Numbered from the stretch's first letter, positions 1 through 8,510 are shown. The stretch: DNA of 64,000 nucleotides from Megascapheus bottae (GCA_024803745.1 JANJXV010000040.1:4926159-4990158); one strand, 5' to 3'. Notes: a model not told the origin generated them from the sequence alone. Numbers and translations: made by a program.

Positions 1-255
1 AAAACTATGCAGATCAAGTCCATATGATACTTATAACTAATATTCAGCAAGTCAGTTAAGTAGAGCGTATTTTAGATTAATATAGGTTATACGTAAATTA
101 ATATAATTATATATGTTAAATAATAATAAATAATACCACATACTATATAATGTATAATAAATTAATATATTATATAACGTATAATGGTATAATATGTAAT
201 ATTATACATAATTATCAAATTGGTGCTTTACACAAGACCTACTATACAACAGCTT
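1..255. other. AT-rich unique intron sequence (PLCZ1)
   Basis: Very AT-rich sequence with many TA steps, on the 3' side of PLCZ1 coding exon 7 and so inside the following intron. No exon homology is seen. The expected next exon, at the start of the Y domain, is not here and must lie beyond the left edge. Confidence 0.6.
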
Positions 256-492
256 CTTTTTTTTTTTTGTCAGTCTTAGGGCTTGAACTCAGGGCCTGGG
301 CGCTGTCCCTGAGCAATTTTGCTCAAGGCTGGCACTCTACCACTTGAATCACAGCTCCACGTCTGGTTTTCTGGTGGTTCACTGGAGATCAGAGTCTTAT
401 GGACTTTCCTGCCCGGGCTGGCTTTGAACCCGTGATCCTCAGATCTCAGCCTCCTGAGGAGCTGGGATGACAAGGCGGGAGCCACTGGCATC
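256..492 (-). repeat. B1-like/Geo-tail composite SINE
   Basis: Full-length copy. Read on the minus strand it has a 7SL-like head (a cctcaggaggctgagatctg core), then a right half with TGGTTCAAGTGGTAGAG-type A box and GAGTTCAAG B box, then an A-tail (the T-run at 258-269). Confidence 0.88.
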
Positions 493-518
493 TGAACACA
501 ACAACTTCTCATCATCAA

Positions 519-790
519 TTAGGGTAGAAAAGCTATTGAGGAACAAGCATGCGAGGAAAGGCATGAAGTTTCATTTGGTTTTTACAGTGCCAATTTTTTT
601 ATAGTCCTAGATCTGCATTTTATGAAGAAGGAGGAAAAAAAGATTGCGCTTCCTCAGAAGAAAAACAAAGCGAGTTTCGCTGACACACAGGAGCTGTCAT
701 CGGGAGGATAGACATTCTATTGCCTGCGTTGTTCAAATAAGACCACCAGACAGATCTCTCCGTCACCAGCGAGTTCGAGCCCCACCTCAC
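519..790. other. Unique intronic sequence next to PLCZ1 exon 7
   Basis: Single-copy-looking sequence between a SINE and the donor side of exon 7. Short open frames on both strands here do not resemble any known PLC exon. Confidence 0.5.
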
Positions 791-1021
791 CTTCCTTTTC
801 TTGAAAAAGCTGGGCGTGAACGTCTTTAAGAGGTCGGATTCCTTTTCCAGACTCACTCTGGGCAGGAAAGGGACGTCTTCTTCCTCCTCTTCCTCGTCCT
901 GGTCTCCCACTTCCTCCTCGTACTCTTCCACCTGCCCGTGTTTATCCGACCCTTTCCTTTCCCGGGTTTCCAGGAGAGTCCCGATTTTCTTGTTCTTAAT
1001 TAAGATTTTGAATTTCAAGGC
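791..1021 (-). CDS. PLCZ1: PLCZ1 coding exon 7 (end of X domain, X-Y linker)
   Basis: This exon is 231 nt, or 77 codons, phase 0 to phase 0. It is bounded on the minus strand by a TTCGTACAG acceptor and a GAAG|GTGAGG donor. It begins ALKFKILIKNKK and continues into the X-Y linker, which in PLC zeta is reported to be basic and to help bind PIP2-containing membranes. In this copy residues about 355-373 (counted from the first ATG) are strikingly acidic, 14 of 19 being Glu or Asp, including six Glu in a row. A short basic end, FFKKRK, follows at the donor. The acidic run is encoded by GAR/GAY repeats, so slippage is a likely origin. No stop or frameshift is seen. The next exon is outside the window. 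Confidence 0.92.
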
Positions 1022-1103
1022 CTGTACGAACAGACAGACAGAGCGCTGTCGGTCGCACGATGACAGGTAAGTTTGAGTGGAACTGTCATTTTCTTATTTA
1101 TTT

Positions 1104-1301
1104 GGGGTTTTTTGTTCCAGTCCTGGGATTTGAACTCAGGGCCTGAGCACTGTCCTTGGGTTTTCCCAAGGCTAGAGCTCTACCACTTGAGCCTCAGCTC
1201 CACTTCCAGCTTTTTCCTATGTATGTGGTACCGAGGAATCGAACCCAGGGCTTCGTGCATGCTAGGCAAGCACTCTACCACTAGGCTTCAATTACAGCCT
1301 C
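1104..1301 (-). repeat. IDL-Geo-like dimeric SINE
   Basis: Minus-strand copy with the tRNA-Ala-like left monomer (GGTTCGATTCC-type B box near 1235-1250) and the right monomer. It ends only about 20 nt from the donor of PLCZ1 exon 6. Confidence 0.85.
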
Positions 1302-1321
1302 TCAAACTGCACGTCACCCAC

Positions 1322-1471
1322 CTCAGGGGAGGGCAGCGTGTCCTGGAATTCATCCAGCATGTCAGAAAGCAGAGCTTCTCCGAATGTGTTCTGCAGAATG
1401 CCGGCCATGATTTCTTGCTGGGAAGGTGAACAGTGGTTTTCTAACGAAAGCACCACTGGGTAATCGGACGC
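1322..1471 (-). CDS. PLCZ1: PLCZ1 coding exon 6 (X catalytic domain)
   Basis: This exon is 150 nt, exactly 50 codons, with both ends in phase 0. The acceptor is CCTGCCAG|GCG and the donor CCTGAG|GTGGGT. It encodes [20 protein letters not shown] and continues to DTLPSPE, a stretch strongly conserved in phosphoinositide-specific PLC X domains (the VVLSLENHC strand and the following helix). In the family this strand contributes the Glu that helps bind catalytic calcium. The reading frame is intact, and joining exon 5 (…KYAFM) to exon 6 (ASDYPV…) reproduces the family order without gap. Nothing suggests decay. Confidence 0.95.
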
Positions 1472-1569
1472 CTGGCAGGAAGGAAACAGGAATGATCCGA
1501 ATGTTACAGTGAGTTCCATCGAATCTGTAGAAGAATTGATTTGTTTGTGAACTTAGGTATTGATGGATT

Positions 1570-1705
1570 GGTCCTGGGTCTTGAACTCAGGGCCTGGGCA
1601 CTGTCCCTGAGCTCTTCAGCTCAGGCTGGCACTCTACCCATTGAACCACAGCTCCACGTCTGGTTTTCAGGTGGTTCACTGGAGATCAGAGTCTCATGGA
1701 CTTTA
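1570..1705 (-). repeat. B1-like/Geo-tail SINE, 5' truncated
   Basis: Right half plus the GAGACTCTGATCTCC end of the head are present. The rest of the head is missing where the GATA array starts. Confidence 0.8.
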
Positions 1706-1715
1706 CTACAAATCC

Positions 1716-1721
1716 ATTGAG

Positions 1722-1763
<42 letters not shown>

Positions 1764-2034
1764 CATACATACATACATACATACATACATACATACATAG
1801 ACAGATACATAGAAACATAGATACATAGATACACAGACAGACAAGTGGAGATAGATGATAAGTGGATAGGTAAATGGACCGGTGGATAGATAGATAGATA
1901 GATGGATAGATAGATAGATAGATAGATAGATACATACATACATACATACATACATGATACACAGATACATAGATACACAGATACAGAGATAGAAACATAG
2001 ATATATACATAGATAGATAGATAGATAGACAGAT

Positions 2035-2069
<35 letters not shown>

Positions 2070-2187
2070 GTGGACAGATAGATGGATAGACAGAGAGGCA
2101 AATGTCCATCTGATAGGTGGATTGATATGTAGATAGACAGACAGACAGATAGGTACACAGAAAGACAGACAGATAGACAGACAGACA
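1716..2187. repeat. (GATA)n compound array, about 470 bp
   Basis: Long run of GATA with blocks of ACAT, ACAG and GGAT variants. It lies between a minus-strand and a plus-strand SINE in PLCZ1 intron 5. The long open frames on the minus strand (Ile-Tyr-Leu-Ser repeats) are by-products of the period-4 array. Confidence 0.95.
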
Positions 2188-2405
2188 GTGCCAGGCTCAC
2201 ACCTCTCATCCTGGCTACTCAGGGAGCTGAGATCTGACAATCAGAGAGAAGCCAAGTCGGAGCAGGAAAACCCAAGGCGATTCTTCTGTCCAGTGAACCA
2301 CCACCAAAAAAGCCGGCAAGTGGAGCTGTGGTTCAAGTGGTAGAGCGCCAGCCTGGAGTGAAAGAAGCTCAGGGACAGCGCCCAGGCCCTGAGTTCAAGA
2401 CCCAG
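2188..2405 (+). repeat. B1-like/Geo-tail composite SINE
   Basis: Diverged plus-strand copy. The head is recognisable from CTCAGGGAGCTGAGATCTGA and the right half ends CTGAGTTCAAGACCC. Confidence 0.8.
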
Positions 2406-2441
2406 TGGTGCCATCATCATCACCATCATCATCACCATCAT
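2406..2441. repeat. (ATC)n microsatellite at SINE 3' end
   Basis: Imperfect CATCAT/CACCAT run directly following the SINE right monomer. Confidence 0.85.
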
Positions 2442-2538
2442 GGCTGAAGCATGTGAGTGGTTGATTCGGCCCCAGCCCCTGTGAACCCACAGATGCACAC
2501 TCGTCCCCGTGCCCTCCGGGCCAGGCCAGGTCTCCTAC

Positions 2539-2683
2539 CATGAAGGCATACTTTTTGATGGCCTGGATCACCGTCTTGAACATGAGCTTGCTGGTCAGGG
2601 TGTAGCCGTGGTACACGATGGGCTCATTCTGTGCCCCATCCCAGCAGTCAATCTCCAGACACCGACACCCCTTCACCAGGGCA
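2539..2683 (-). CDS. PLCZ1: PLCZ1 coding exon 5 (X domain, active-site segment)
   Basis: This exon is 145 nt: one base completing the Ser codon split from exon 4, then 48 codons. The acceptor is TTTCCTGCAG|T and the donor TTCATG|GTAGGA. It carries two hallmark PLC segments: [13 protein letters not shown], which includes the calcium-ligand Asp equivalent to mouse D210 (about residue 238 here), and [10 protein letters not shown] with the second catalytic His (about residue 251). All expected active-site residues in this segment are present, so the enzyme looks catalytically competent as far as this exon shows. The frame is intact and continuous with exons 4 and 6. Confidence 0.96.
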
Positions 2684-2878
2684 CTGCAGGAAACACGGGG
2701 TAGTCAGCCACCGGCCTCGGGGGACCCCCTCCCACCCCAGACCCGGGGACCCCCCCCACACACACACACACAGACTCGGGGCTGCCTGGCTTTCTGTTAA
2801 TGCGTTTGTTTGTTTCAACAACTGCCACACCCTGTCTGTCCTTTTCTAAACTATTGGGCTTATTGAGGTGCTTCTCTT

Positions 2879-2975
2879 CGGTGCCTCTCCTCAGGAGGCG
2901 AGAGATAGGAGGATCGCAGTTGGAGGCCAGACGGGGAGAAAGAAATTTCAAAAAATAAAGTCTATGAGACTCCCC
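2879..2975 (+). repeat. Old B1-like fragment
   Basis: Diverged head-type sequence: a ctcaggaggcgagaga motif, then a gaggatcgcagtt-type segment and a gagactccccatctc end. No right monomer is directly attached. Confidence 0.5.
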
Positions 2976-3079
2976 ATCTCAACAAATAAAGGGGGGCTGG
3001 GGGCCGCTGCCTAGAATCCTGGCTTCATGGAAAGAGGAATTACATTGGATCCAGAGCAAAACTGTGAGATCCTATGTAA

Positions 3080-3200
3080 CCTCAGAAAACCAGACGTGGA
3101 GCTGTGGTTCAAGTGGTAGAGCGCCAGCCTTGAGTGGAAGAAGCTCAGCGACAGAGCCCAGGCCCCGAGTTCAAGACCCACATCACAAAAAAAAAAATAA
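3080..3200 (+). repeat. Geo-type right monomer with A-tail
   Basis: Right half only, starting AACCAGACGTGGAGCTGTGG and ending GAGTTCAAGACCC plus an A-run. It lies in PLCZ1 intron 4, 53 nt from the exon 4 donor. Confidence 0.82.
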
Positions 3201-3252
3201 AGTGCATTAATTTCATCATAGCACAAATAAGTCCTAAAATAAGTATCAATAC

Positions 3253-3454
3253 CTGACATATCCCCAGAGGTCGCTCGGTCCCACTAACTGATCTGAGATC
3301 AGGTAGGTGTTGTGTGACGATGAAATAAAATAATCGTTCAGTGGCCGGGTCATATCTTGGTAGACATTTTTACATTCCTCTTTAAACAGCAGGCATTCCG
3401 GAGAACACATGTACCTTACGAAGCCTTCAAACGACATCTGCTGCACTTTCTTAA
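3253..3454 (-). CDS. PLCZ1: PLCZ1 coding exon 4 (EF-hand end, start of X domain)
   Basis: This exon is 202 nt. It starts with two bases completing a Val codon (E-E-V junction with exon 3), runs 66 codons and ends with AG of a split Ser codon. The acceptor is ATTATAG|TT and the donor TGTCAG|GTATTG. The protein runs [15 protein letters not shown], then [22 protein letters not shown] and GPSDLWGYV. The ISSSHNTYL motif opens the X domain and holds the first catalytic His, about residue 206. SFEGFVRYM is the family's conserved end of the EF-hand lobe. The match to mammalian PLC zeta is close along the whole exon. No lesions are seen. Confidence 0.96.
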
Positions 3455-3696
3455 CTATAATAATCATAATAACAACACGTGGAGAGAGTGTAGAAGCAGC
3501 ATTAGCAAGGCCTACACTCCATTTTTCACTGAGCAGAGAGAATTCATTTCCCAACTCTTCGTCAAGGGTGAATCTCAACACTGCGGCTAGTAGTTCTTTG
3601 CAAAACACGATTTTTAGTGAGTCCTTTTAACTCCTTCCTCATGGACATTTAAGAATGAATCATCATGTGGGGCTTGTTACAGAATACATAGAAGTG

Positions 3697-3933
3697 CCAG
3701 GAAATGGAGGTTCACGCCTGGTACCCCAGCCCCTCAGGAGGCTGAGATCTGAGGATCACGGGTTCAAAGCCAGCCCGGGCAGGAAAGTCCAGGAGACTCT
3801 GATCTCCAGGGAACCACCAGAAAACCAGACGTGGAGCTGTGGTTCAAGGGGTAGAGCACCAGCCTGGAGGAAATGAGCTCAGGGACAGCGCCCAGGCCCT
3901 GAGTTCAAGAATCCAGGGCTGACAAAAAAAAAA
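3697..3933 (+). repeat. B1-like/Geo-tail composite SINE
   Basis: Full-length plus-strand copy in PLCZ1 intron 3 with a short A-tail (AAAAAAAAA). Confidence 0.88.
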
Positions 3934-4015
3934 TGTCACCTGAACTTCCTGAACTTTACAACCTGTTGCATTTATCTTGTTGCAAGCCTGCAATACAATA
4001 CTCCTTTAGAAAAGA

Positions 4016-4510
4016 TATCTAGAGAGAGAGAGGTGGGTAGCTAGATACATATACACATACATAGATAGACATATGCACAGATTGTATACACATATATATT
4101 ATAGTATACACATTGTATTACTATATTATATTGATATTATATATTATATAATATATCATATGGTATATATCATAATACATATACTTTTATTAATAATATA
4201 ATGCATAATATATTATATGTATAATATGATATATTATATATCTCACATATATCATATATCATATATCATATGTGATATATCATATATGTGTGAGATATAT
4301 CATATATATCATATATATGTGTGAGACATATCATATATATTATATATTATGATATATCATATTATGTATTATATCATATACTTTGTATTATATTACATAC
4401 TTTGTATGTATGTTATATATACATTGTATATGTAATACAATGTATATGCTATAATACATAATACAATATATTATGTATTATCTTATTTTACATTATACAT
4501 TATATAATGG
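4016..4510. repeat. AT-rich palindromic repeat tract
   Basis: A GAGA start, then nearly 400 bp of ATATATCATATAT/GTGTGAGATAT variants with several local inverted and direct repeats, in PLCZ1 intron 3. It is low-complexity with strong hairpin or cruciform potential and has no coding signal. Confidence 0.8.
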
Positions 4511-4730
4511 AATGCACATAAAATAGAATGCCTATGTATGCGAATAGGATGTATTATACGTGCACATATATGCATATGTATATGATACACATATTATATA
4601 TACATTCTACAACACGTCAAAATAAAAGCGTGTGTTTTGCCAGAAGCTGCCTCATCCAGAAACTGGACTGTGAGCCTGCCAGGCCGGCCTGTTCCACGGA
4701 GGCCGGGGAGAGAAGGCAGCATGCACCGAC

Positions 4731-4962
4731 CTTCCTCGATGGGCTCGTATTTCTGGATGAGCTGGGAGGTGAGGCTTCTGCTCCTGTCAAAGCTGTACTG
4801 CTCCTGCATCAGAAACCTCACCAGGCTGCTTTCGGAGAGGATCTTGCGGTTCTCAGAATACGTGTTGAAAATCTCCAGCATCTCCTCCCTGTGCACGATG
4901 ATGCGGTAGATGGCTCGGAACTCTTCGATGGTGATTCTTCCTTTCCCCTGTCTGTCATTGTC
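4731..4962 (-). CDS. PLCZ1: PLCZ1 coding exon 3 (EF-hand domain)
   Basis: This exon is 232 nt: 77 codons plus one base (G of the split Val). The acceptor region reads TTTAGTAG|GAC. The downstream AG is the right one, because it gives K|DNDR as in the family, whereas the upstream AG would add an in-frame TAG stop. The product runs DNDRQGKGRITIEEFRAIYR, then HREEMLEIFNTYSENRKIL, and ends IQKYEPIEE. The DNDRQGKGRITIEEF segment resembles an EF-hand loop. In PLC zeta the EF hands give the high calcium sensitivity of the enzyme. The donor is GGAAG|GTCGGT, a weaker-than-consensus GT site. Frame and junctions with exons 2 and 4 are continuous. Confidence 0.95.
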
Positions 4963-4968
4963 CTACTA
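4963..4968 (-). other. PLCZ1: Tandem TAGTAG splice acceptor of PLCZ1 exon 3
   Basis: On the minus strand two AG dinucleotides three bases apart precede the exon. Use of the upstream one would put TAG in frame directly after Lys81. Confidence 0.7.
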
Positions 4969-5107
4969 AAGAGAAAGGACCGGCTGGTGGGTCCCCACTG
5001 TGAGCGCCACACACTGTTCCCTGAGTGAACAAGAAGAGGACTCCTGCCAAGCACAGCCATTCCTGGCACTTGGCTTCCATTCTTACCAAAGAGCAAATTC
5101 CAGAAAA

Positions 5108-5292
5108 CTCCCAGGAGGCTGACATCTGAGGATCGCGGTTCAAGGCCAGCCTGGGCCGGAAATGTCTGTGAGACTCTGATCTCCAATGAAACACCAGGCA
5201 AGCCACTGTGGCTCAAGTGGTAGAGCAGTCAGCCTTGAGTGAAAAAGCTCAGGGAGAACTCCTAGGCCAGGTCCAAGCTCCACAACCACCAA
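5108..5292 (+). repeat. B1-like/Geo-tail SINE, 5' truncated
   Basis: Starts within the head at CTCCCAGGAGGCTGACATCTG. The right half is diverged and ends with CCAAGCTCCACAACC. Confidence 0.8.
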
Positions 5293-5300
5293 ACAACAAC

Positions 5301-5663
5301 CAAAAACGAAACATAGAACTACCCTAGGGCCCTGCAATTCCACTCTTGAGCATTTACCAAAAAAAAAAAAAATCACAAAATCAGGATCCAGTAAAGCCAC
5401 CAACACAACCATAGTCATTGCTGTTGCAGTATGAGCTGTAGCCAAGATATGGAATCGTCCCAGACTCCCCTCAGTGGACGAAAGGATCAAAAAAAAAAAA
5501 AACCCATGTAGTATAACTACACAAAGGAATTTTATTCATCTATTCTTAATCATGATATGACATCGTTTTCCAAAGAAATGGATAAACCTAGGAAAGCAAA
5601 GTAGGCCAAGTGAATCAGACCACACACCCTCTCATGAGCAAGAGTGAGTTCTAATCTACATAC
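5301..5663 (+). mobile_element. L1 fragment (3' end of ORF2 region)
   Basis: The sequence follows the typical mammalian L1 ORF2 3' text: ACATAGAACTACCCTA, TGCAATTCCACTC, AGCCAAGATATGGAATC, then GGAATTTTATTCATC and AAATGGATAAACCTAGG. It is plus-strand, interrupted by A-runs and indels, and carries no usable reading frame. It is an old inactive insertion in PLCZ1 intron 2 (between coding exons 2 and 3). Confidence 0.8.
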
Positions 5664-5664
5664 A

Positions 5665-5849
5665 CGGGCTGGGACCATGGCCTAGTGGTAGAATACTCAC
5701 CTAGCATGCATGAAGCCCTGGGTTCGATTCTTCAGTACCACATACACAGAAAAAGCCAGAAGTAGAACTATGGCTCAAGTGGTAGAGAGCTAGCCTTGGG
5801 CACAAGAGGCTCAGAGACAGAAGCCAGGCCCTGAGTACAAGCCCCATAA
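5665..5849 (+). repeat. IDL-Geo-like dimeric SINE
   Basis: Left monomer GGCTGGGACCATGGCCTAGT, B box GGTTCGATTC, then the right monomer ending GAGTACAAGCCCC. It sits directly at the end of the L1 fragment. Confidence 0.88.
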
Positions 5850-6153
5850 ATTATATAAACATATATTATATATAACTATATGTCCACAATTAATACGTAT
5901 GAATGTTACTAATGTACTACTGCATATTATTATATTATATACATATGAATAGATATGAATCCACAATTCATTTTAGCACCACCTACATCCTCTCCACGTG
6001 GATTTTTAAGTGGAATTCCCATATTTAATTCCTTCTGTCCTTAAGGGACTCATTTTCAATCCGTCTTTTCTCAAGAGAGTGTTCAAGGTACAATCCCTTG
6101 CATTAGATTGTTATTTCCAGGGTAAGCCAAGCAAGGGGCAGTTCTCATCTCAC

Positions 6154-6277
6154 CTTAAAAATTTGTTTCATGTGATATTCATTGCACTGGAAGTCTAGTT
6201 TTTCCAGTAACTTCTGAGTTTTAAGTAGGTCAATTTTTCCGCCTCTGAATTCTTCCTGAATCTTTGACAAAAACCAC
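6154..6277 (-). CDS. PLCZ1: PLCZ1 coding exon 2 (N-terminal EF-hand region)
   Basis: This exon is 124 nt: one base (G) completing Lys40, then 41 codons, ending phase 0 at TTTAAG|GTGAGA. The product starts WFLSKIQEEFRGGKIDL and ends YHMKQIFK, matching the start of mammalian PLC zeta, where a Trp-Phe-Leu-Ser-Lys block follows a short variable N-terminus. The upstream boundary has no AG. The minus strand reads CCTCCTAC|G, preceded 22 nt earlier by TTCCTTTAC, a minor-class branch-point-like motif. Joined to exon 1 across an AT-AC intron, the sequence reads HEKFEAK-WFLSK, which parallels mouse …HELAEAR-WFLSK. Reading straight through the boundary instead would give …CPPT-WFLSK, which lacks that similarity. 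Confidence 0.93.
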
Positions 6278-7004
6278 GTAGGAGGGCACAATAAAAAAGT
6301 AAAGGAAATTCTCCAAGAAAGCCACGGAGGATATGACATTCTTAAATTGCTAGTTCATTTTTTTTTCTCCAGCCTACTGTATTTTATTTTTAATTTTAAG
6401 GCATGAACCATCATGTGTTTTAAATACATGAGAAGGCAATTTTCTCATAAACAATACCGAAAGGAAGATCATAACTATATACCCCAATAAAGATGGGAAA
6501 GACCACGGAGAACACAGTGGAAGAAGGAAAATTAACGCTGGAGAAAGAGAAATATGTGAAAATATCATTCTATTAAATTGTTATGTTATCACATTGTTAG
6601 GGAATGTTGAATGACATAGGAAATACCAGACTTCAAGGTACCACACTTGGCTTGAAAGGTGGCCTAGTGGTAGAGGGCTCGCCTAGAATGGACGAAGCCC
6701 TGGGTTCGATTCCTCAGTACCACAGACACAGAAAAAGCCAGAAACGGAGCTGTGTGGCTCAAGTGGTAGAGCACCAGCCTTGAGAAAGCTCAAGGACAGT
6801 GGCCAGGCCCTGAGTTCAAGCCCTAGGACTGGACAAAAAAAAAAAAGATAAGTATTTGACAAAAAGAAAGAAGAAAATGGAGGAGGGAACTAGAAGAAGA
6901 ATGAATAGGAGGGTGGGGAGAGAGAGTTCAGGTCAGGAGAAGGACACAGAGGGTCTGGGTGGAGAAGGCCAGGCGGGAGGCGGAAAGCATTCGGGCAGGG
7001 ATAT
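6278..7004 (-). other. PLCZ1: Candidate U12-type AT-AC intron of PLCZ1
   Basis: This intron is 727 nt. On the minus strand its 5' end is ATATCCCTGC (U12 donor consensus RTATCCTT, 7 of 8 bases), its 3' end is CCTCCTAC, and TTCCTTTAC (consensus TTCCTTRAC, 8 of 9) puts the branch A 22 nt from the 3' end. Splicing here joins GCC-AA to G-TGG and gives E-A-K-W, in frame and like the mouse E-A-R-W. It contains one IDL-Geo-like SINE. I see no GT-AG alternative that gives an equally good protein. Confidence 0.82.
6647..6846 (+). repeat. IDL-Geo-like dimeric SINE
   Basis: Full-length with an A-tail, inside the AT-AC intron. A GTGTGG insertion occurs at the start of the right monomer. Confidence 0.88.
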
Positions 7005-7123
7005 TTGGCTTCGAACTTCTCGTGACTTCGCTGGATGAGAAGGTGCTGCGACAAAATCCCCACCGAGCCCATGTTCTCTCGCTGTGGCAGAAGGGTTTCT
7101 TGTGATTCCTTGGTGTTCTCCAT
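7005..7123 (-). CDS. PLCZ1: PLCZ1 coding exon 1 (start of phospholipase C zeta)
   Basis: Start of sperm-specific phosphoinositide phospholipase C zeta, the soluble sperm factor that hydrolyses PIP2 and triggers calcium oscillations in the egg. The exon codes 39 residues plus two bases, beginning MENTKESQETLLPQRENMGS and ending HEKFEA. The first ATG at 7123 has G at -3 and G at +4. An in-frame second ATG at 7072 would give a start 17 residues shorter. From memory, mouse has only 12 residues before the WFLSK block and this reading has 40, so the start is less certain than the exon. Over exons 1-7 about 401 residues are continuous and intact: EF hands about 41-160, X domain about 195-330, then the X-Y linker. 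The Y and C2 domains lie off the left edge. Confidence 0.78.
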
Positions 7124-7158
7124 TGCTTTCCTTTACCTGGGAAGAAAGCAGAGGAGGC
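7124..7158 (-). other. PLCZ1: Likely 3' splice site and 5'UTR before PLCZ1 ATG
   Basis: The minus strand reads a pyrimidine-rich CTCTGCTTTCTTCCCAG and then GTAAAGGAAAGCA before the ATG. This suggests the first coding exon starts at 7136 and that one or more noncoding exons lie further upstream, toward CAPZA3. Confidence 0.55.
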
Positions 7159-7221
7159 GAAGGGGAGATGTAGGCAGGGGTGACACAAACATACTTAACA
7201 CCAGGCTGAAGACGAGCTTTA

Positions 7222-7405
7222 CAGGCCCGGAGTGTGGCCTAGGGGTAGAGTGCTGGCCTAGCATGCATGAAGACCTGGGTTCGATTCCTCAGTACCCCAT
7301 ACAGAGAAAAAGAAAAGCCAGAAGTGGTGCTGTGGCTTGAGACAACCCAAGGACGGTGCTCGGGCCCTGAGTTCAAGACCCAAGACTGGCCCAAAAGACA
7401 AAACA
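7222..7405 (+). repeat. IDL-Geo-like dimeric SINE
   Basis: Plus-strand copy in the PLCZ1-CAPZA3 spacer. The right monomer lacks its usual GTGGTAGAGC segment, so the A box is partly deleted. Confidence 0.85.
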
Positions 7406-7800
7406 AGAGGAAACTTGATCATTTAGGGGGCGTGGGGGTGGGAGGGAAGTCAGGAAGGGGGAGAAAAGAAAAGAAGATAGAAATGGACTGGTGACGGAAT
7501 TGCTGTCACCGTAGGCCACCTTTACAATGAAAGCTAAATATTCGAAAGTCAAATAAAACTACTACCTAACAGGACGCGTGGAGGAGGAGTTTGTCTCCAC
7601 TGCCAGGGTCTTTGTGTTCTACTTGTTGCTTCCCCACCGTTTGCTGGGAATTGTCATGGTACTTTTCATTTGGGGTCTCGAGTCTATGCAGCTATCCACG
7701 CTACAGTGTGTTTACTGTGTAATAGGTAATAGAGTGCATGCTGCATGTATTTATACACAGTCATGTTAGACGTATTTATGCATAACACATATGCTATTCG

Positions 7801-7836
<36 letters not shown>

Positions 7837-7837
7837 G

Positions 7838-8055
7838 TAAAGGTGATGTCGCAAAAGTCAGGCCCAAGGACATTTCTTTGAGGACAGTGTCCGCCCCCCC
7901 CCCCCCCATCCCTCGCTCTCTCCCCATCCCCCCCCATTCCCACCTACAAGTGGTGGAGTCCATTCTCCACGTCGAGTCCAGCGAGAACCACGGTTGCCTC
8001 TGTCCACACTCTGTCCCCCCATGTCTGTGCCCCCCGCACACCCCCCCCCCAAAGA
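7838..8055 (+). repeat. Interspersed repeat copy, shared with 49853-50040
   Basis: Begins GTAAAGGTGATGT, then CAAAAGTCAGG, ACATTTCTTTG and a C-rich run. The same order of words occurs at 49853. It could be an L1 3'UTR piece; the family is not certain. Confidence 0.45.
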
Positions 8056-8200
8056 CAGAGAAACCACCACACGAGGCAACAAGGGAAAGAAAACAACAAG
8101 AAGAACAAGGAAGGAGAGCCCTCTTGTTCCCGTTTCCTGGGGTTCATTTTGTCTTTGCACCTGAGTAAGAAGACCCTGCACACCTAATATTATACACGCT

Positions 8201-8287
8201 CTACACCACACACACCCACACCCACACACACCCACACACACCCACACACACCCACACACACACACCCACACACACACCCACACACAT
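8201..8287. repeat. (CACACCC)n-type array
   Basis: Purely C/A sequence with CACACCCA units, about 87 bp. Confidence 0.9.
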
Positions 8288-8394
8288 AAATGATCTTCCA
8301 GCCATCGATCAGAATATGAATACAGAGGTGGAGCAGGCAAGCCATGCTAGAAACTGGCTTTAAGAACTAGTCATGTTCCAAGAACACACAACAG

Positions 8395-8510
8395 ACAGAG
8401 AGAGAGAGAGAGAAGGGGGGAAGGAGGGAAGGAGGGAGGGCAGGAAAGGGAGAGAAGGAGGGAGGGAGGGAGGGAAGGAGGGAGGGAGGGAGGGGGGAGA
8501 GGAACACACC
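8395..8510. repeat. GA/GGGA polypurine tract
   Basis: Over 100 bp of almost only purines (GAGA, then GGGAAGGAGGGAGG) in the CAPZA3 upstream region. Confidence 0.9.

Larger units (their letters stand above)
7406..8394. other. PLCZ1-CAPZA3 spacer, promoter-side
   Basis: Holds an (ATT)n run at 7801-7837, a C-rich tract at 7893-8055 and a CACACCC array at 8201-8287. In mouse and human I recall a divergent, testis-active promoter between these two genes. No TATA box or other convincing core element stands out here. Confidence 0.45.

Noticed and set aside
620..1070. Plus-strand frames opposite PLCZ1 exon 7 (Ser-rich)
   Set aside because: Antisense shadows of the acidic linker codons.
1621..2240. 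Ile-Tyr-Leu-Ser frames of 160-184 codons (also 29423-29961)
   Set aside because: Translations of GATA arrays, open in all three frames.
6278..6339. Reading PLCZ1 exon 2 upstream as a start exon (MSYPPWLSW...)
   Set aside because: The frame is open but the sequence has U12 intron 3'-end signals and no similarity to PLC zeta. Joining to 7005 gives the expected E-A-K-W.
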